Of a stretch of 24,221 bases of DNA, positions 14,032 to 22,100 are shown in pieces (positions within the stretch are counted from its first letter, which is position 1; each line of letters starts with the position of its first letter). The stretch covers positions 1 to 24,221 of the IMG/VR virus record IMGVR_UViG_3300042384_000438, one strand, 5' to 3'. This DNA comes from a virus. A program made the position numbers and the translations under genes. The notes under the pieces were generated by a model. It saw only the letters and a list, made by a program, of their open reading frames with translations. It searched no databases and had not been told where the DNA came from.

Positions 14032-14355
14032 ATGGACAGTAAGACAAAGATCAACCTCTTGGTTGCAGCGGTGGCGTGCCTGACAGTAACTTTGATCGTG
14101 GCGGGTGTGGTCGTGGTGGTCGTAGTGAAGGGTGGTAACCAGCAAGTAATTCAGGAAGCCGCAGAGAAAAGCGTGAGTGACATGGCAGCGGCGATGAAGA
14201 AGAACGCCCTCGAGGCCGAGGCCCGTGCCGAGGAGCGCAAGAAAGTAGAGGATGCGAAAGAGGAGTCCCGTAAGAGGGGCGCAGAAATAACGGCGATCAT
14301 GAAAAAAACTGATGACGAGATCAGCGCAATCCGAGCTGGAACCTTTAAGAAGTAA
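14032..14355 (+). CDS. Membrane-anchored coiled-coil protein inserted before capsid gene
   Basis: A 107-residue protein from ATG 14032, with AAGGAG nine bases upstream. A short positive N-terminus (DSKTK) precedes one strongly hydrophobic helix (about 8-32, with six Val in a row), followed by a long Glu/Lys/Ala helix predicted as a coiled coil. The topology is N-in with the helix outside the cytoplasm, as in Rz-type i-spanins, but the position between prohead protease and capsid is not a lysis locus. It is bounded by non-coding regions and followed by a strong terminator, so it resembles a separately expressed cargo gene (moron). Other options are a membrane-bound exclusion factor. Unrecognised family. 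Confidence 0.65.
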   Translation: MDSKTKINLLVAAVACLTVTLIVAGVVVVVVVKGGNQQVIQEAAEKSVSDMAAAMKKNALEAEARAEERKKVEDAKEESRKRGAEITAIMKKTDDEISAIRAGTFKK

Positions 14356-14378
14356 CCCCTTCCCCCCCGCTCTCCCTA

Positions 14379-14409
14379 GGCTCGCCTTCACCGGCGGGCC
14401 TTTTTTTTT
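14379..14409 (+). terminator. Strong intrinsic terminator
   Basis: GGCTCGCC (14379-14386) pairs with GGCGGGCC (14393-14400) around the loop TTCACC, with one T-G pair, followed by nine T residues (14401-14409). It closes the upstream transcript ending with the membrane protein and isolates the capsid gene. Confidence 0.85.
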
Positions 14410-14419
14410 GGCACGATTG

Positions 14420-14447
14420 TTGACGAATCGCAGATCCGTGGTTTAAT
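14420..14447 (+). promoter_or_regulatory. Sigma-70-like promoter for capsid transcript
   Basis: TTGACG (14420-14425), a 16-base spacer and TTTAAT (14442-14447) form a good -35/-10 pair right after the terminator at 14379-14409. Transcription should start near 14454. The position, between a strong terminator and the major capsid gene, supports its use. Confidence 0.6.
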
Positions 14448-14474
14448 CGGTCTATCGAAATCAGTGCAGTCTTT

Positions 14475-14513
14475 ACGCACAGTTTCCCGAACAAGGGGCC
14501 TGTGCGTTTTTTT
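14475..14513 (+). terminator. Terminator inside the capsid leader (attenuator candidate)
   Basis: ACGCACAG (14475-14482) pairs with CTGTGCGT (14500-14507), with further possible pairing of the inner CCC and GGGG, and is followed by seven T residues (14507-14513). It lies about 50 bases after the predicted transcription start and before the capsid ATG (14573). Most transcripts from the promoter might end here as an RNA of about 60 bases unless read-through occurs. Confidence 0.7.
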
Positions 14514-14541
14514 ATGTCTCTCACCGAGACTGATGCACTGC

Positions 14542-14565
14542 CCTAATACCGCAAATATTAGGAAG
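14542..14565 (+). promoter_or_regulatory. Hairpin overlapping capsid ribosome binding site
   Basis: CCTAATA (14542-14548) pairs with TATTAGG (14556-14562) around the loop CCGCAAA. The right arm includes the first bases of the AGGAAG ribosome binding site (14560-14565) of the capsid gene at 14573. Folding would partly hide the site, and the GGA at 14561-14563 is a possible CsrA contact. No direct evidence for regulation. Confidence 0.45.
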
Positions 14566-14572
14566 AAATCCA

Positions 14573-15940
14573 ATGACCGAAATCGAAACCCTGCGCAACC
14601 AGCGCACCGCAAAACTTGCCGAAGCCCGAGCCATACACGCTAACGGCACCACCGAAAAGCGAGAACTAACACCCGAAGAAGCTACCGCTTTTGAAGCCTT
14701 GGTTTCTCAGGTTGATGAACACGAAGCCCGCATCACCGAGATTGAAGGCGGCGCAGCAGCTCCCGCAGAAGAAGCCGCTCCCGAAGAAGCTGCCTCCGCT
14801 CGCAGCAATAAGCTTGCAAGCTTGGAAGCTTCCTCCAAAAGACCCGCAGCACGACGATCATCCCCGATCGAAGCGCCTGCGTTTGTGCGCGATTTTGGCG
14901 ATCGTCAAAGCACTTCAGACCGAGCATTGGCCTTACGAGGATGGCTCGGATTTCATAGCGTGAACGGTGCCTCCAATGAACAAAGAAACGCTGCACAGCG
15001 CTCTGGCCTTGAACTTGGCAACAATCGCTTGAGCTTCAAGCTCAACGCTAAAGCTCCTAAGTCACAAGCCGAAGCTCGTGCGCAATCCTTGACCGCTGCC
15101 GCTGGTGGTTACACCGTGCCACAGGGTTTCATCAATCAGCTCGAAGCTTCTTTGCTAGCCTTCGGTGGGATGCGAGAAGTCGCAACCATCCTGAGAACAG
15201 CAGAAGGCAATGACCTGCCAATTCCTACCGTGAGTGATCACAGTAATGTTGGCGCAATCCTTGCAGAAAATACTCAAGTTGCTGAGCAAGATATCACTTT
15301 TGCCCAGATCACCTTGAAGGCTTACAAGTACTCCAGCAAGCTCATCCGAGTTTCGTCTGAACTCTTGCAAGATTCTGCGATTGATTTGGAATCTTTCATC
15401 GGCGGCGCTTTGGGTGAGAGGATCGCAAGGATCTTTAATACTCACGCAACCACTGGTGACAATTCCTCAAAACCACAGGGGATCTCGGCATCCGGTGCAG
15501 GTAAAACTGCTGCCGCTGTTGACGCAATCACCTTCGCTGAGTTGCTTGATCTTCAGCACTCGCTCGATCCAGCTTATCGTGCTAATGCTAAATTCATGAT
15601 GCACGACTCGACCTTCAAGCTTGTGCGAAAACTTGTGGATGATCAGAACAGGCCGATCTTCATGAACGACCTTTCTGCGACTTCCCCTGGTACTTTGTTC
15701 GGCGTGCCTGTCGTGATCAACCAAGATGTGGCAACAGTTGCGGCTGGCGCCAAGGCTATCTACTACGGTGATTTTTCCAAGTATATCATTCGAGATGTTC
15801 AGGACTTCACACTCTTGCGCCTTGAAGAACGATACGCTGATTACCACCAAGTTGGCTTCGTAGGTTTCTCCCGTCATGACGGAAGAATCCTCGACGCTGG
15901 CACTGATCCGATTAAGCATTTGATCATGGCAGCTAGCTAA
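14573..15940 (+). CDS. HK97-fold major capsid protein
   Basis: A 455-residue capsid protein. Residues about 1-110 are helical and Glu/Ala-rich (EIETLRNQRTAKLAEARAI), the scaffold-like delta domain expected to be removed by the prohead protease. An Arg/Ser linker follows. The mature HK97 fold starts near 165 with TAAAGGYTVPQGFINQL, then LPIPTVSDHSNVGAILAENTQ, KYSSKLIRVSSELLQDS and, near the end, YADYHQVGFVGFSRHDGRILD. The ribosome binding site is AGGAAG. Its own promoter, leader terminator and hairpin fit the need for a high and separately set dose of capsid subunits. Confidence 0.95.
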   Translation: MTEIETLRNQRTAKLAEARAIHANGTTEKRELTPEEATAFEALVSQVDEHEARITEIEGGAAAPAEEAAPEEAASARSNKLASLEASSKRPAARRSSPIEAPAFVRDFGDRQSTSDRALALRGWLGFHSVNGASNEQRNAAQRSGLELGNNRLSFKLNAKAPKSQAEARAQSLTAAAGGYTVPQGFINQLEASLLAFGGMREVATILRTAEGNDLPIPTVSDHSNVGAILAENTQVAEQDITFAQITLKAYKYSSKLIRVSSELLQDSAIDLESFIGGALGERIARIFNTHATTGDNSSKPQGISASGAGKTAAAVDAITFAELLDLQHSLDPAYRANAKFMMHDSTFKLVRKLVDDQNRPIFMNDLSATSPGTLFGVPVVINQDVATVAAGAKAIYYGDFSKYIIRDVQDFTLLRLEERYADYHQVGFVGFSRHDGRILDAGTDPIKHLIMAAS

Positions 15941-15942
15941 AC

Positions 15943-16149
15943 ATGAAAGTTAAATTTCATACTTCTGTAGCGGGCCTGTCGTTCACCTATGATGCAAATC
16001 TGGTGTACGACCTCCCGCTCGATGAAGCGGCTAATTGCATCCGACTCGGCTGGGCGAGCGCTGAAGAAGCGCTCGTTCCTCCGGTCTCGGAAACCCGAAC
16101 AACCAAGGCTGAGAAGGCAACCTCGAAAAAACAAAAAGAGAAACGCTAA
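15943..16149 (+). CDS. Small capsid-adjacent protein
   Basis: A 68-residue protein two bases after the capsid stop. Residues 1-45 form a strand-turn-helix pattern (MKVKFHTSVAG, YDLPLDEAANCIRLGWA) seen in many short phage proteins located at this point; the tail is Lys/Thr-rich. It overlaps the next gene by one base (TAATG). The role is unknown; a decoration or assembly factor is possible. A clear ribosome binding site is not seen, so translation may depend on the capsid gene. Confidence 0.65.
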   Translation: MKVKFHTSVAGLSFTYDANLVYDLPLDEAANCIRLGWASAEEALVPPVSETRTTKAEKATSKKQKEKR

Positions 16150-16718
16150 TGTTGACAGTTGTCACTCCTCCAGCGACGGAACCGATCACCCTTGCAGAAA
16201 TGAAACTGCACAGCCGTATCGATGGCAACGACGATGACGCTCTAATCAATACGCTCATCACCGCAGCACGGCAGCAGCTCGAGCAGATGGCCAGTCACAA
16301 AATGGTGACGCAGACTCTTGCGCTTTCGATTGACGACTTCCCCGACTCTGGCATCCTCTACCTCGAAGGCCCAGTGCAATCGGTGAGCTCAATCCAATAT
16401 TACGACCTTGATGGCAACCTTCAAACTTGGGATGACGAACTTTATCAGGTTGACATCACCTCGAACCCCGGCCGTGTAATGCCCGCCTACGATGAGGACT
16501 GGCCTGATTACTTAGACGATTACAACTCCATCGTGGTGACTTATGTCGCAGGTTGTGGCAACGCAGCAGCGGTGCCAGCGATTTTAAAACAAGCGATCAA
16601 GATGCTGGTGGCGCACTGGTACAACCAGCGCGAGACAGTAGGAGAAGCGCAGGGCTACGAAGTGCCATACGCGGTCGATAACATCGTTAAAATGTTCAGT
16701 CGAGGCATTGTGAACTAA
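16149..16718 (+). CDS. Head-tail connector, gp6-like
   Basis: A 189-residue adaptor that binds beneath the portal. PPATEPITLAEMKLHSRIDGNDDDALINTLITAARQQLE is the helical start of the phage gp6/gp8-like connector family (DnaT-like N-terminal pattern), followed by strands including YLEGPVQSVSSIQYYD and IVVTYVAGCG, and a helix AILKQAIKMLVAHWYNQRE. Length and position after the capsid genes are typical. It starts one base inside the preceding stop (TAATG). Confidence 0.88.
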   Translation: MLTVVTPPATEPITLAEMKLHSRIDGNDDDALINTLITAARQQLEQMASHKMVTQTLALSIDDFPDSGILYLEGPVQSVSSIQYYDLDGNLQTWDDELYQVDITSNPGRVMPAYDEDWPDYLDDYNSIVVTYVAGCGNAAAVPAILKQAIKMLVAHWYNQRETVGEAQGYEVPYAVDNIVKMFSRGIVN

Positions 16719-17044
16719 TGCTCAAAGCAGGCGAATTAACCCAGAGAATAAGCTTTCAGCGGGATGAATCAACCACCGTGGATGATTACGGTCAGGTGAC
16801 CCGAAGCTGGTCTACCTACTACACGACCTGGGCGAGTGTTCGCCCGCTCTCAGGCAGGGAGCAAGAGCAGGGCATGGCGAGGCAGGCTTCCATCTCGCAT
16901 CGTGTGCGTGTGCGTTTTAAAGATGGCATCCTTCACGGTGATCGCATCTCGATGGGTAGTCGCACGCTTGAGATCGTGAGCATCCGCAACATTGATGAGG
17001 GCTCATGGGAACTCGAGATCGATGCGATTGAAAGGGGGGCGTAA
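16718..17044 (+). CDS. Head closure/head-tail adaptor protein
   Basis: A 108-residue SPP1 gp16-like protein that closes the portal channel. AGELTQRISFQRDEST, DDYGQVTRSWSTYYTTWASVRPLSG, RVRFKDGILHGDRI and LEIVSIRNIDEG are the hallmarks of this beta-barrel family. TAATG overlaps at both ends imply tight coupling with the connector and the gp10-like protein. Confidence 0.9.
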   Translation: MLKAGELTQRISFQRDESTTVDDYGQVTRSWSTYYTTWASVRPLSGREQEQGMARQASISHRVRVRFKDGILHGDRISMGSRTLEIVSIRNIDEGSWELEIDAIERGA

Positions 17045-17661
17045 TGGGAAGACCACGATCAACATCCATGGCAGGCAAACGAGGAAGCAAGATATTCATC
17101 GAAGCTGGTGCATTAGAAGGCATCCTCAAAAACATGGAACACATTGATAAGTATATCAAGCGGGTTGCCCTTGCCGATGCTTTGGAAGCTGGTGGCGAAA
17201 TCATTCTTCAAGCGGCAAGAGCGAAGGCAAAACGCAAGAGCGGTCACCTTGCAAACTCTTTGGGACTAAGAAAGAAAATCGTACTTCAGAAAAACGCACA
17301 GTACAGCTACGCAGTGATCGGCCCGCTCCGCAGAAGTTACGCAGCAACGATCAAGAGGCTGCACATGAACCGCTCACAGAAAAGACAGCAAACAAGATCC
17401 GGCACCGAAGCGGTCAACAGTGCTACCCAGTACGCTCACTTTGTCGAGTACGGCACCGCAGCGCATCCGATAGGAAGTGGCGACCTCACCAACGAAACTT
17501 TGCTCGGCCGCAAGGGTGCTGTGCGAAAAGCGCAGGGTGCGAATCATCCAGGCGCAAGGCCACAACCTTTCTTGAGGCCTGCTTATGACGAAACAAAAGA
17601 TCGGGTCATTAAAGTTATGGGTGACATTCTCGCCGATGGCGTGGAAAGGGGCTCATCATGA
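17044..17661 (+). CDS. HK97 gp10-like neck protein
   Basis: A 205-residue protein of the HK97-gp10 family. The core AGGEIILQAARAKAKRKSGHLANSL is followed by AVIGP and, after a basic insertion of about 30 residues (RRSYAATIKRLHMNRSQKRQQT), by YAHFVEYGTAAHP and ARPQPFLRPAYDE. The insertion makes it longer than many family members. It belongs to the head-tail junction and overlaps the next gene by four bases. Confidence 0.85.
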   Translation: MGRPRSTSMAGKRGSKIFIEAGALEGILKNMEHIDKYIKRVALADALEAGGEIILQAARAKAKRKSGHLANSLGLRKKIVLQKNAQYSYAVIGPLRRSYAATIKRLHMNRSQKRQQTRSGTEAVNSATQYAHFVEYGTAAHPIGSGDLTNETLLGRKGAVRKAQGANHPGARPQPFLRPAYDETKDRVIKVMGDILADGVERGSS

Positions 17662-18065
17662 GTGCTAGCAAAGCCCTTCGGGCCCGACTAATCGACGATG
17701 CTACGATGTCTGGTTATGTGGGAACTCGCATTTATCCCGGTCGTGCACCACAAAAGCCGGTCATGCCGTACATTGTTTACCACAGAATCAGCACCATAAG
17801 GTCAGCAACACTTGACTCAGGCAACACCAAGGTGCCCGAAGTGCGAATGCAGTGCGATGTCATCGCAACAACACAATCGGAAGTCGAAACCATCATGAAT
17901 CAAATGCGAATCGTGATGGACAACTTTCGCGGCACCTCCTCTGGGGTGGTCGTTCTCGGCGTTAGCGTGAGTGATGAGCAAGACCAGCCCGAGTTTTTTG
18001 AAGGCTCGGACACCGTGTTTTATCATTCTTCTTTGGATTTTTCCATCATCTATAGGGAGTCTTAA
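17658..18065 (+). CDS. Tail completion/terminator protein, DUF3168-like
   Basis: A 135-residue protein. The pattern of an N-terminal helix, GTRIYPGRAPQKPVMPYIVYHRIS, then VRMQCDVIATTQSEVETI, and a final strand YHSSLDFSIIYR, fits the DUF3168/gp17-like family that ends tail-tube growth. It starts in an ATGA overlap and ends two bases before the tail tube gene. Confidence 0.82.
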   Translation: MSASKALRARLIDDATMSGYVGTRIYPGRAPQKPVMPYIVYHRISTIRSATLDSGNTKVPEVRMQCDVIATTQSEVETIMNQMRIVMDNFRGTSSGVVVLGVSVSDEQDQPEFFEGSDTVFYHSSLDFSIIYRES

Positions 18066-18067
18066 TT

Positions 18068-18475
18068 ATGGCTGCAGTCTTAACCCAAGGCACGGCAATC
18101 TCGATCGGCGGCACCACCCTCACCGGTGTTACCGATATCACACCACCCAGTGCGACCCGTGGCACCGTTGATATAAGCAATCTACTTAGCCCAGATCACG
18201 CTAAGGAATACGCAGGCGGGATGATCGATGGTGGCGAGATGTCTGCCACCGCCATCGTAGGTGTGGGCAACGCAGCACTCGGCACGATCAGCGCTTACAT
18301 CGAAGATTACGGCGCAGCTAAACCCTGCGTGATAACCCTCGCCGATTCATCGACCGTCTCTTTCGATGGCATCATCACGAAGTTTCAAGTCGATGGCGTT
18401 GCAACGGGCGACAATACGGTCAAAGCTACCGTGGGCGTTAAACCAGTAGGCAAAATAACCTACGCTTTTGATTAA
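18068..18475 (+). CDS. Major tail tube protein
   Basis: A 135-residue protein with a strand-rich, Gly/Thr-rich sequence (TAISIGGTTLTGVTDITPPS, then VDISNLLSPDHAKEYAGGMIDGGEMSATAIVG, then FDGIITKFQVDG) typical of the short lambda gpV/tail-tube family. AGGGAG supports ATG 18068. It lies directly before the tail chaperones and tape measure, the standard order for siphophage tails. Its stop codon region supplies the ribosome binding site for the next gene. Confidence 0.85.
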   Translation: MAAVLTQGTAISIGGTTLTGVTDITPPSATRGTVDISNLLSPDHAKEYAGGMIDGGEMSATAIVGVGNAALGTISAYIEDYGAAKPCVITLADSSTVSFDGIITKFQVDGVATGDNTVKATVGVKPVGKITYAFD

Positions 18476-18485
18476 GGAGTTTCTC

Positions 18486-18833
18486 ATTTTAGATAAAGCT
18501 AAGTTACTAAGTGCAGGCAGTGCGTACAAGCTCGGGGAGATCGAGATCCCCGAGCTCGGTGGCAAAGTATTCTTGCGAGTGATTAGCTCCCGTGAGCGTG
18601 ATCAACTTGAAAGCGAAATCTCAGCGGGCTCGAAGTCGGGCAACTTATCCAACATCCGAGCCAAGCTCGTGGTGAGATCTATCGCAGATGATCAAGGCAA
18701 GCGGATCTTTACCGATGCCGAGGTTGAGGCTGTGGGCGAGATGCCTGCGCCTCTTGTTGGCATCTTGTTCGATGCGTGCGCCCGTCATAACGGCATGAGT
18801 GGCGGTGCAGTCGAGGAAGCAAGAAAAAACTAA
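18486..18833 (+). CDS. Tail assembly chaperone (gpG-like), apparent ATT start
   Basis: A 115-residue chaperone for tape-measure and tube assembly. LDKAKLLSAGSAYKLGEIEIPELGGKVFLRVISSRERDQLE matches the N-terminus of this family. The ribosome binding site AAGGAG (18474-18479) is correctly spaced from ATT 18486, and no ATG is present; by comparison csrA has AAGGAGG-tttctc-ATG with the same spacer. The nearest canonical start (TTG 18468) has no ribosome binding site and overlaps the tube gene. ATT start, a mutated ATG or a sequence error are all possible. The gene ends at a stop immediately after a slippery heptamer. Confidence 0.8.
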   Translation: MLDKAKLLSAGSAYKLGEIEIPELGGKVFLRVISSRERDQLESEISAGSKSGNLSNIRAKLVVRSIADDQGKRIFTDAEVEAVGEMPAPLVGILFDACARHNGMSGGAVEEARKN

Positions 18834-18875
18834 TCGAGCGCCCGGGGAGGCGGTTTCTATTCCGTCTGGCTGGGC
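18824..18875 (+). other. Programmed -1 frameshift signal
   Basis: A AAA AAC (18824-18830), the ideal X XXY YYZ heptamer in the chaperone frame, is followed at once by the TAA stop. Nine bases downstream a two-part stem starts: GCCCGG with CTGGGC (18840-18845 with 18870-18875) and AGGCGG with CCGTCT (18848-18853 with 18862-18867) around an 8-base loop, separated by a GG/GG internal loop. Slipping back one base opens the frame that continues to 19153. This is the gpG/gpGT arrangement of lambda-like tails. Confidence 0.9.
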
Positions 18876-19153
18876 ACTTAAAGAAAACCGTCTCGGAGCT
18901 CCTAGACGGCATGGACGCCCAGGAGTTGACCGAGTGGATGGCTTTCTCCACGATCGAGCCGCTTGACGCTGATAGATCCGACATTCACGCAGCGCAGGTG
19001 TGCTCAACGACAGCGAATGTGTGGCGAGGTGCAGAGTCGAAAGTGCTCGAGGTGAAGGATTTTATCCCGGACTGGTACGGGGAAAACAAGAAAGCCGACA
19101 ACTTCGCAGGGCTCAAGGCGTGGGCGCAAGCGATGGGCACCAAGAAAACTTAA
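18830..19153 (+). CDS. Frameshift extension of tail chaperone (gpT-like)
   Basis: Reached by -1 slippage at 18824-18830; the fusion would have about 222 residues. The extension begins LIERPGRRFLFRLAGHLKKT, then SELLDGMDAQELTEWMAFSTIEPL, the usual C-terminal part of tail chaperone fusions, and ends near GLKAWAQAMGTKKT. An ATG at 18911 is in frame but lacks a ribosome binding site and would cut the conserved start, so it is unlikely to be used. The product probably binds the tape measure while the short form is more abundant. Confidence 0.87.
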   Translation, partial: LIERPGRRFLFRLAGHLKKTVSELLDGMDAQELTEWMAFSTIEPLDADRSDIHAAQVCSTTANVWRGAESKVLEVKDFIPDWYGENKKADNFAGLKAWAQAMGTKKT

Positions 19154-19165
19154 AGGGGAGTCGTG

Positions 19166-22100
19166 ATGGCAAAAACTATCGGATCATTAAATGTTTCGAT
19201 GGGCCTGTCGATCACCGACTTCGTCTCAAACTTGGATAAGGTCAAGGATGACCTAGGCGGCCTCGAGGCGATCACCTCCGAGGCCTCCAAGCATTTCGAG
19301 GAAGATGTCGCTGGGATCATGGGCGACGCGCTTCACAAGTTCGCCAAGACTTCTAAGCTCGGTGCAGACGATGCGCTTGCCTTTGCGGTCTCGCTCAAGA
19401 AGCTCGGCCTCGATGCGGACACGATTACCAGCACCCTGGACAAGTTCGGTAAAGGTATAGGGAAGTTTGCGAAAAACGCAGGCGAAGCGTCGAAAGCATT
19501 TGCTGGCATCCTCGGAAAGATCGGCGAGTCTGATAAAGTCTTATTGAAAGATATCCAAGCGCTGGAAAGCATGGGCGTGAAAGCGTTCGATGCACTAGCG
19601 AAAGAACTTTCCAAGGTCGAAGGCAAAGCAGTCAGCACCGCAGAAGTCATGAAGCGGATCGCCTCGGGGTCGCTCTCCGGTGCGGATGCGTTGAAAGCCT
19701 TAACCTCGGGCCTGACTGCGGTTGCCGAAAAGATCACGGACACGAACACCGCTGAATACATCGCCAACTCTAAAACCCTAAAAGCTACAACCGATCTCGC
19801 TACAAAGTCACTCGAGCTACAAGCACGGCAGATGAATGTTGACAGCGGTGCGACTAAGCAACTTTTTGAGGACATGAAGAAACTCGAAGCGCAAGAGCTA
19901 GCTATCATCGCTCTAGAGAATAAAGCGAAGGGTATTGTTACGCCTCCGAAGGTTGACACGAATACGGCAGAGTTTGTTAACGAGCAAATGAACTTGAAGT
20001 CGCAAACCGACCTCGCCTCTAAAGCTTTAGAGTTGCAAGCTCGGCAGATGAATGTTGACAGCGGTGCGACTAAGCAACTTTTTGAGGACATGAAGAAACT
20101 CGAAGCGCAAGAATTAAAGCTCATCGAAGCCGAGAACAAGGCCCGCGGCATCCCGCCCCCACTTCCGATCATGCCTCCCCCGATCCCCGTCAATAAAAAT
20201 ACCGCTGATTATGTGCTCAACGCTAAAAAGATGGCGAGCGAAACGGACATCCTCAACAAGTCGCTCGACCTGCAAGCTCGCCAGATGATGATCGACTCGG
20301 GTGCGACCAAGCAACTCTACGAGGACATGAAGAAGCTTGAGATGCAAGAGAAGAAGCTGGTCGATGCTGAGAACAAAGCCAAGGGTATCGCCTCACCAGT
20401 AGCCGCAAAAGAATCGCAAGCCAAGTCAAAGCTCGCATCGTTCCTCACCCATGTCGAAACTAAAATCAAGTCCGCTGCCAGTTCGATCTTCTCCAAAGTA
20501 ACCAACCTCATCATGAACCCGGTCACCGCGATCGGGGGCGCTCTCGCCTCTTATGGCGTGTACAAAATCTATGACCGTGCGGTGATGGCCTTTGCGAACA
20601 CCGAGGAAATCCTGACTAGAATCAAGGGGCTCGCTGGCGAGGCCAACGCAGAGCGCTTGGGTGGCGTGATGGGCGAGATCGCCAACCAGGGGCGCATCGC
20701 ACAAGATGCGGTCGGCAAGCTAGCCACGGGCTTTCTAGGGCTCGGGGTCTCGGGCGCAGACGCAGCACGCATGATCGAAAGCTTCGGGCGCACAAGCTTA
20801 GTCGCTGGCTCAGGTGCCACCGATGTGTTTAATAAATTAGGGGAAGTCGCCCAGAACATGACCCGCACCGGGCAAGTTTCCAAAGATGATTTTGCAACAC
20901 TCTTTTCAATGGGCTTGCCGGTTTACGATGCACTGGCACAAAGGTTGTCAATAGTGAAGGGCAGAGCGATCAGCGCACAAGAAGCGATGGGGATGCTAGC
21001 TAACAATGAAGTCGGGACTGCGACAGCACTCAACGCATTAAACAATATGCAAAGCAACCCCGAGGTGATCAAGCAAGCAGAAGCGCAAGCGGGAACCCTC
21101 AAAGGTATTTACGCCCGCCTCGCTGGCGAGGTCGAAGGGTTCTTCACTGAGTTCGGTGGCAAGATTGTGGAAGCTTTGGATTTGAAAGGATTCTCGAATG
21201 GTCTCATTGGGTTCGTGCAGAACTTCCGAAACAATTTTGAATCACTCGTTCCAGCGATCAAGAACATCGGGACGGTTCTCTCGGTGGTTCGGGATGTGTT
21301 ATTTCAAGCGTTCTCGGGTCTGGTAGACTTCTTCACCACGATGGGTGGATCGAGTGAAGTTGTTGGCAACATCGACAACATTAGGGCTGTGGTTGTTTCC
21401 TTTGCACAGGGCGTAATGGTAGCAATGCAGTCGGTGATGAGTGGGGCAATCACGGTGATTAACGAAATCATCAACGCAGTGGGCGGGCTCAAGAAGTTTG
21501 CAGCCATCTTTGCAGGTGTGGTAGCAGGCGCCAAGGTTGGAACGCTCGCTGGTTCGTTTGGTGGCGTTACTGCTCTTCCCGCTGCGATCATTGGTGGTGT
21601 TGCGGGTGGCCTTTACGCTAATAGCAAGGTAAGTGGTGGTGGCCCTCAGATCGACGCAGAAGCGATCAAAGCAAAAATGAATGAGGCTTTTAAATCAATC
21701 GCTGATTCGATTGGAGCAACAGGCACAGACACGGCAAAGGGTATCGTCGAAAAGTTCGTAGGTTCCTTCAATCAATATATGTCAGAGTTTAACGATGGAT
21801 CTGCAACCATCGGGGGAACACTTCTGAAAATTGCAAATTCTTTCCAGAGTCTTTTTGATAACCTTGAAATTGGGATGGAGAACGGCACGATAGGTCACAC
21901 TGCTTTTCTTAGACAGTTGGCTGGTGGCACCGCAAGCGGTATTGCGATGTTTCAACGGCAGATGGCGCTTGGTAAGATATCGACAGAGCAGTTCGAGGCG
22001 GCAATGGCCAAGCTAAGTAAGGGAGCCTTTGACGCTCTTGAGAACCAACTCATCGCTGGCACCATCACCAACGAAGAGTATGTCAACACGATCGTGGCGA

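Noticed and set aside
18911-19153. Independent gene starting at ATG 18911
   Set aside because: It lacks a ribosome site, and the same frame runs upstream to the slippery heptamer with conserved residues, so it is the frameshift extension.
19333-20193. 286-codon open frame on the minus strand
   Set aside because: It mirrors the repeats of the tape measure gene; there is no ribosome binding site or recognisable domain, and every supported gene is on the other strand.
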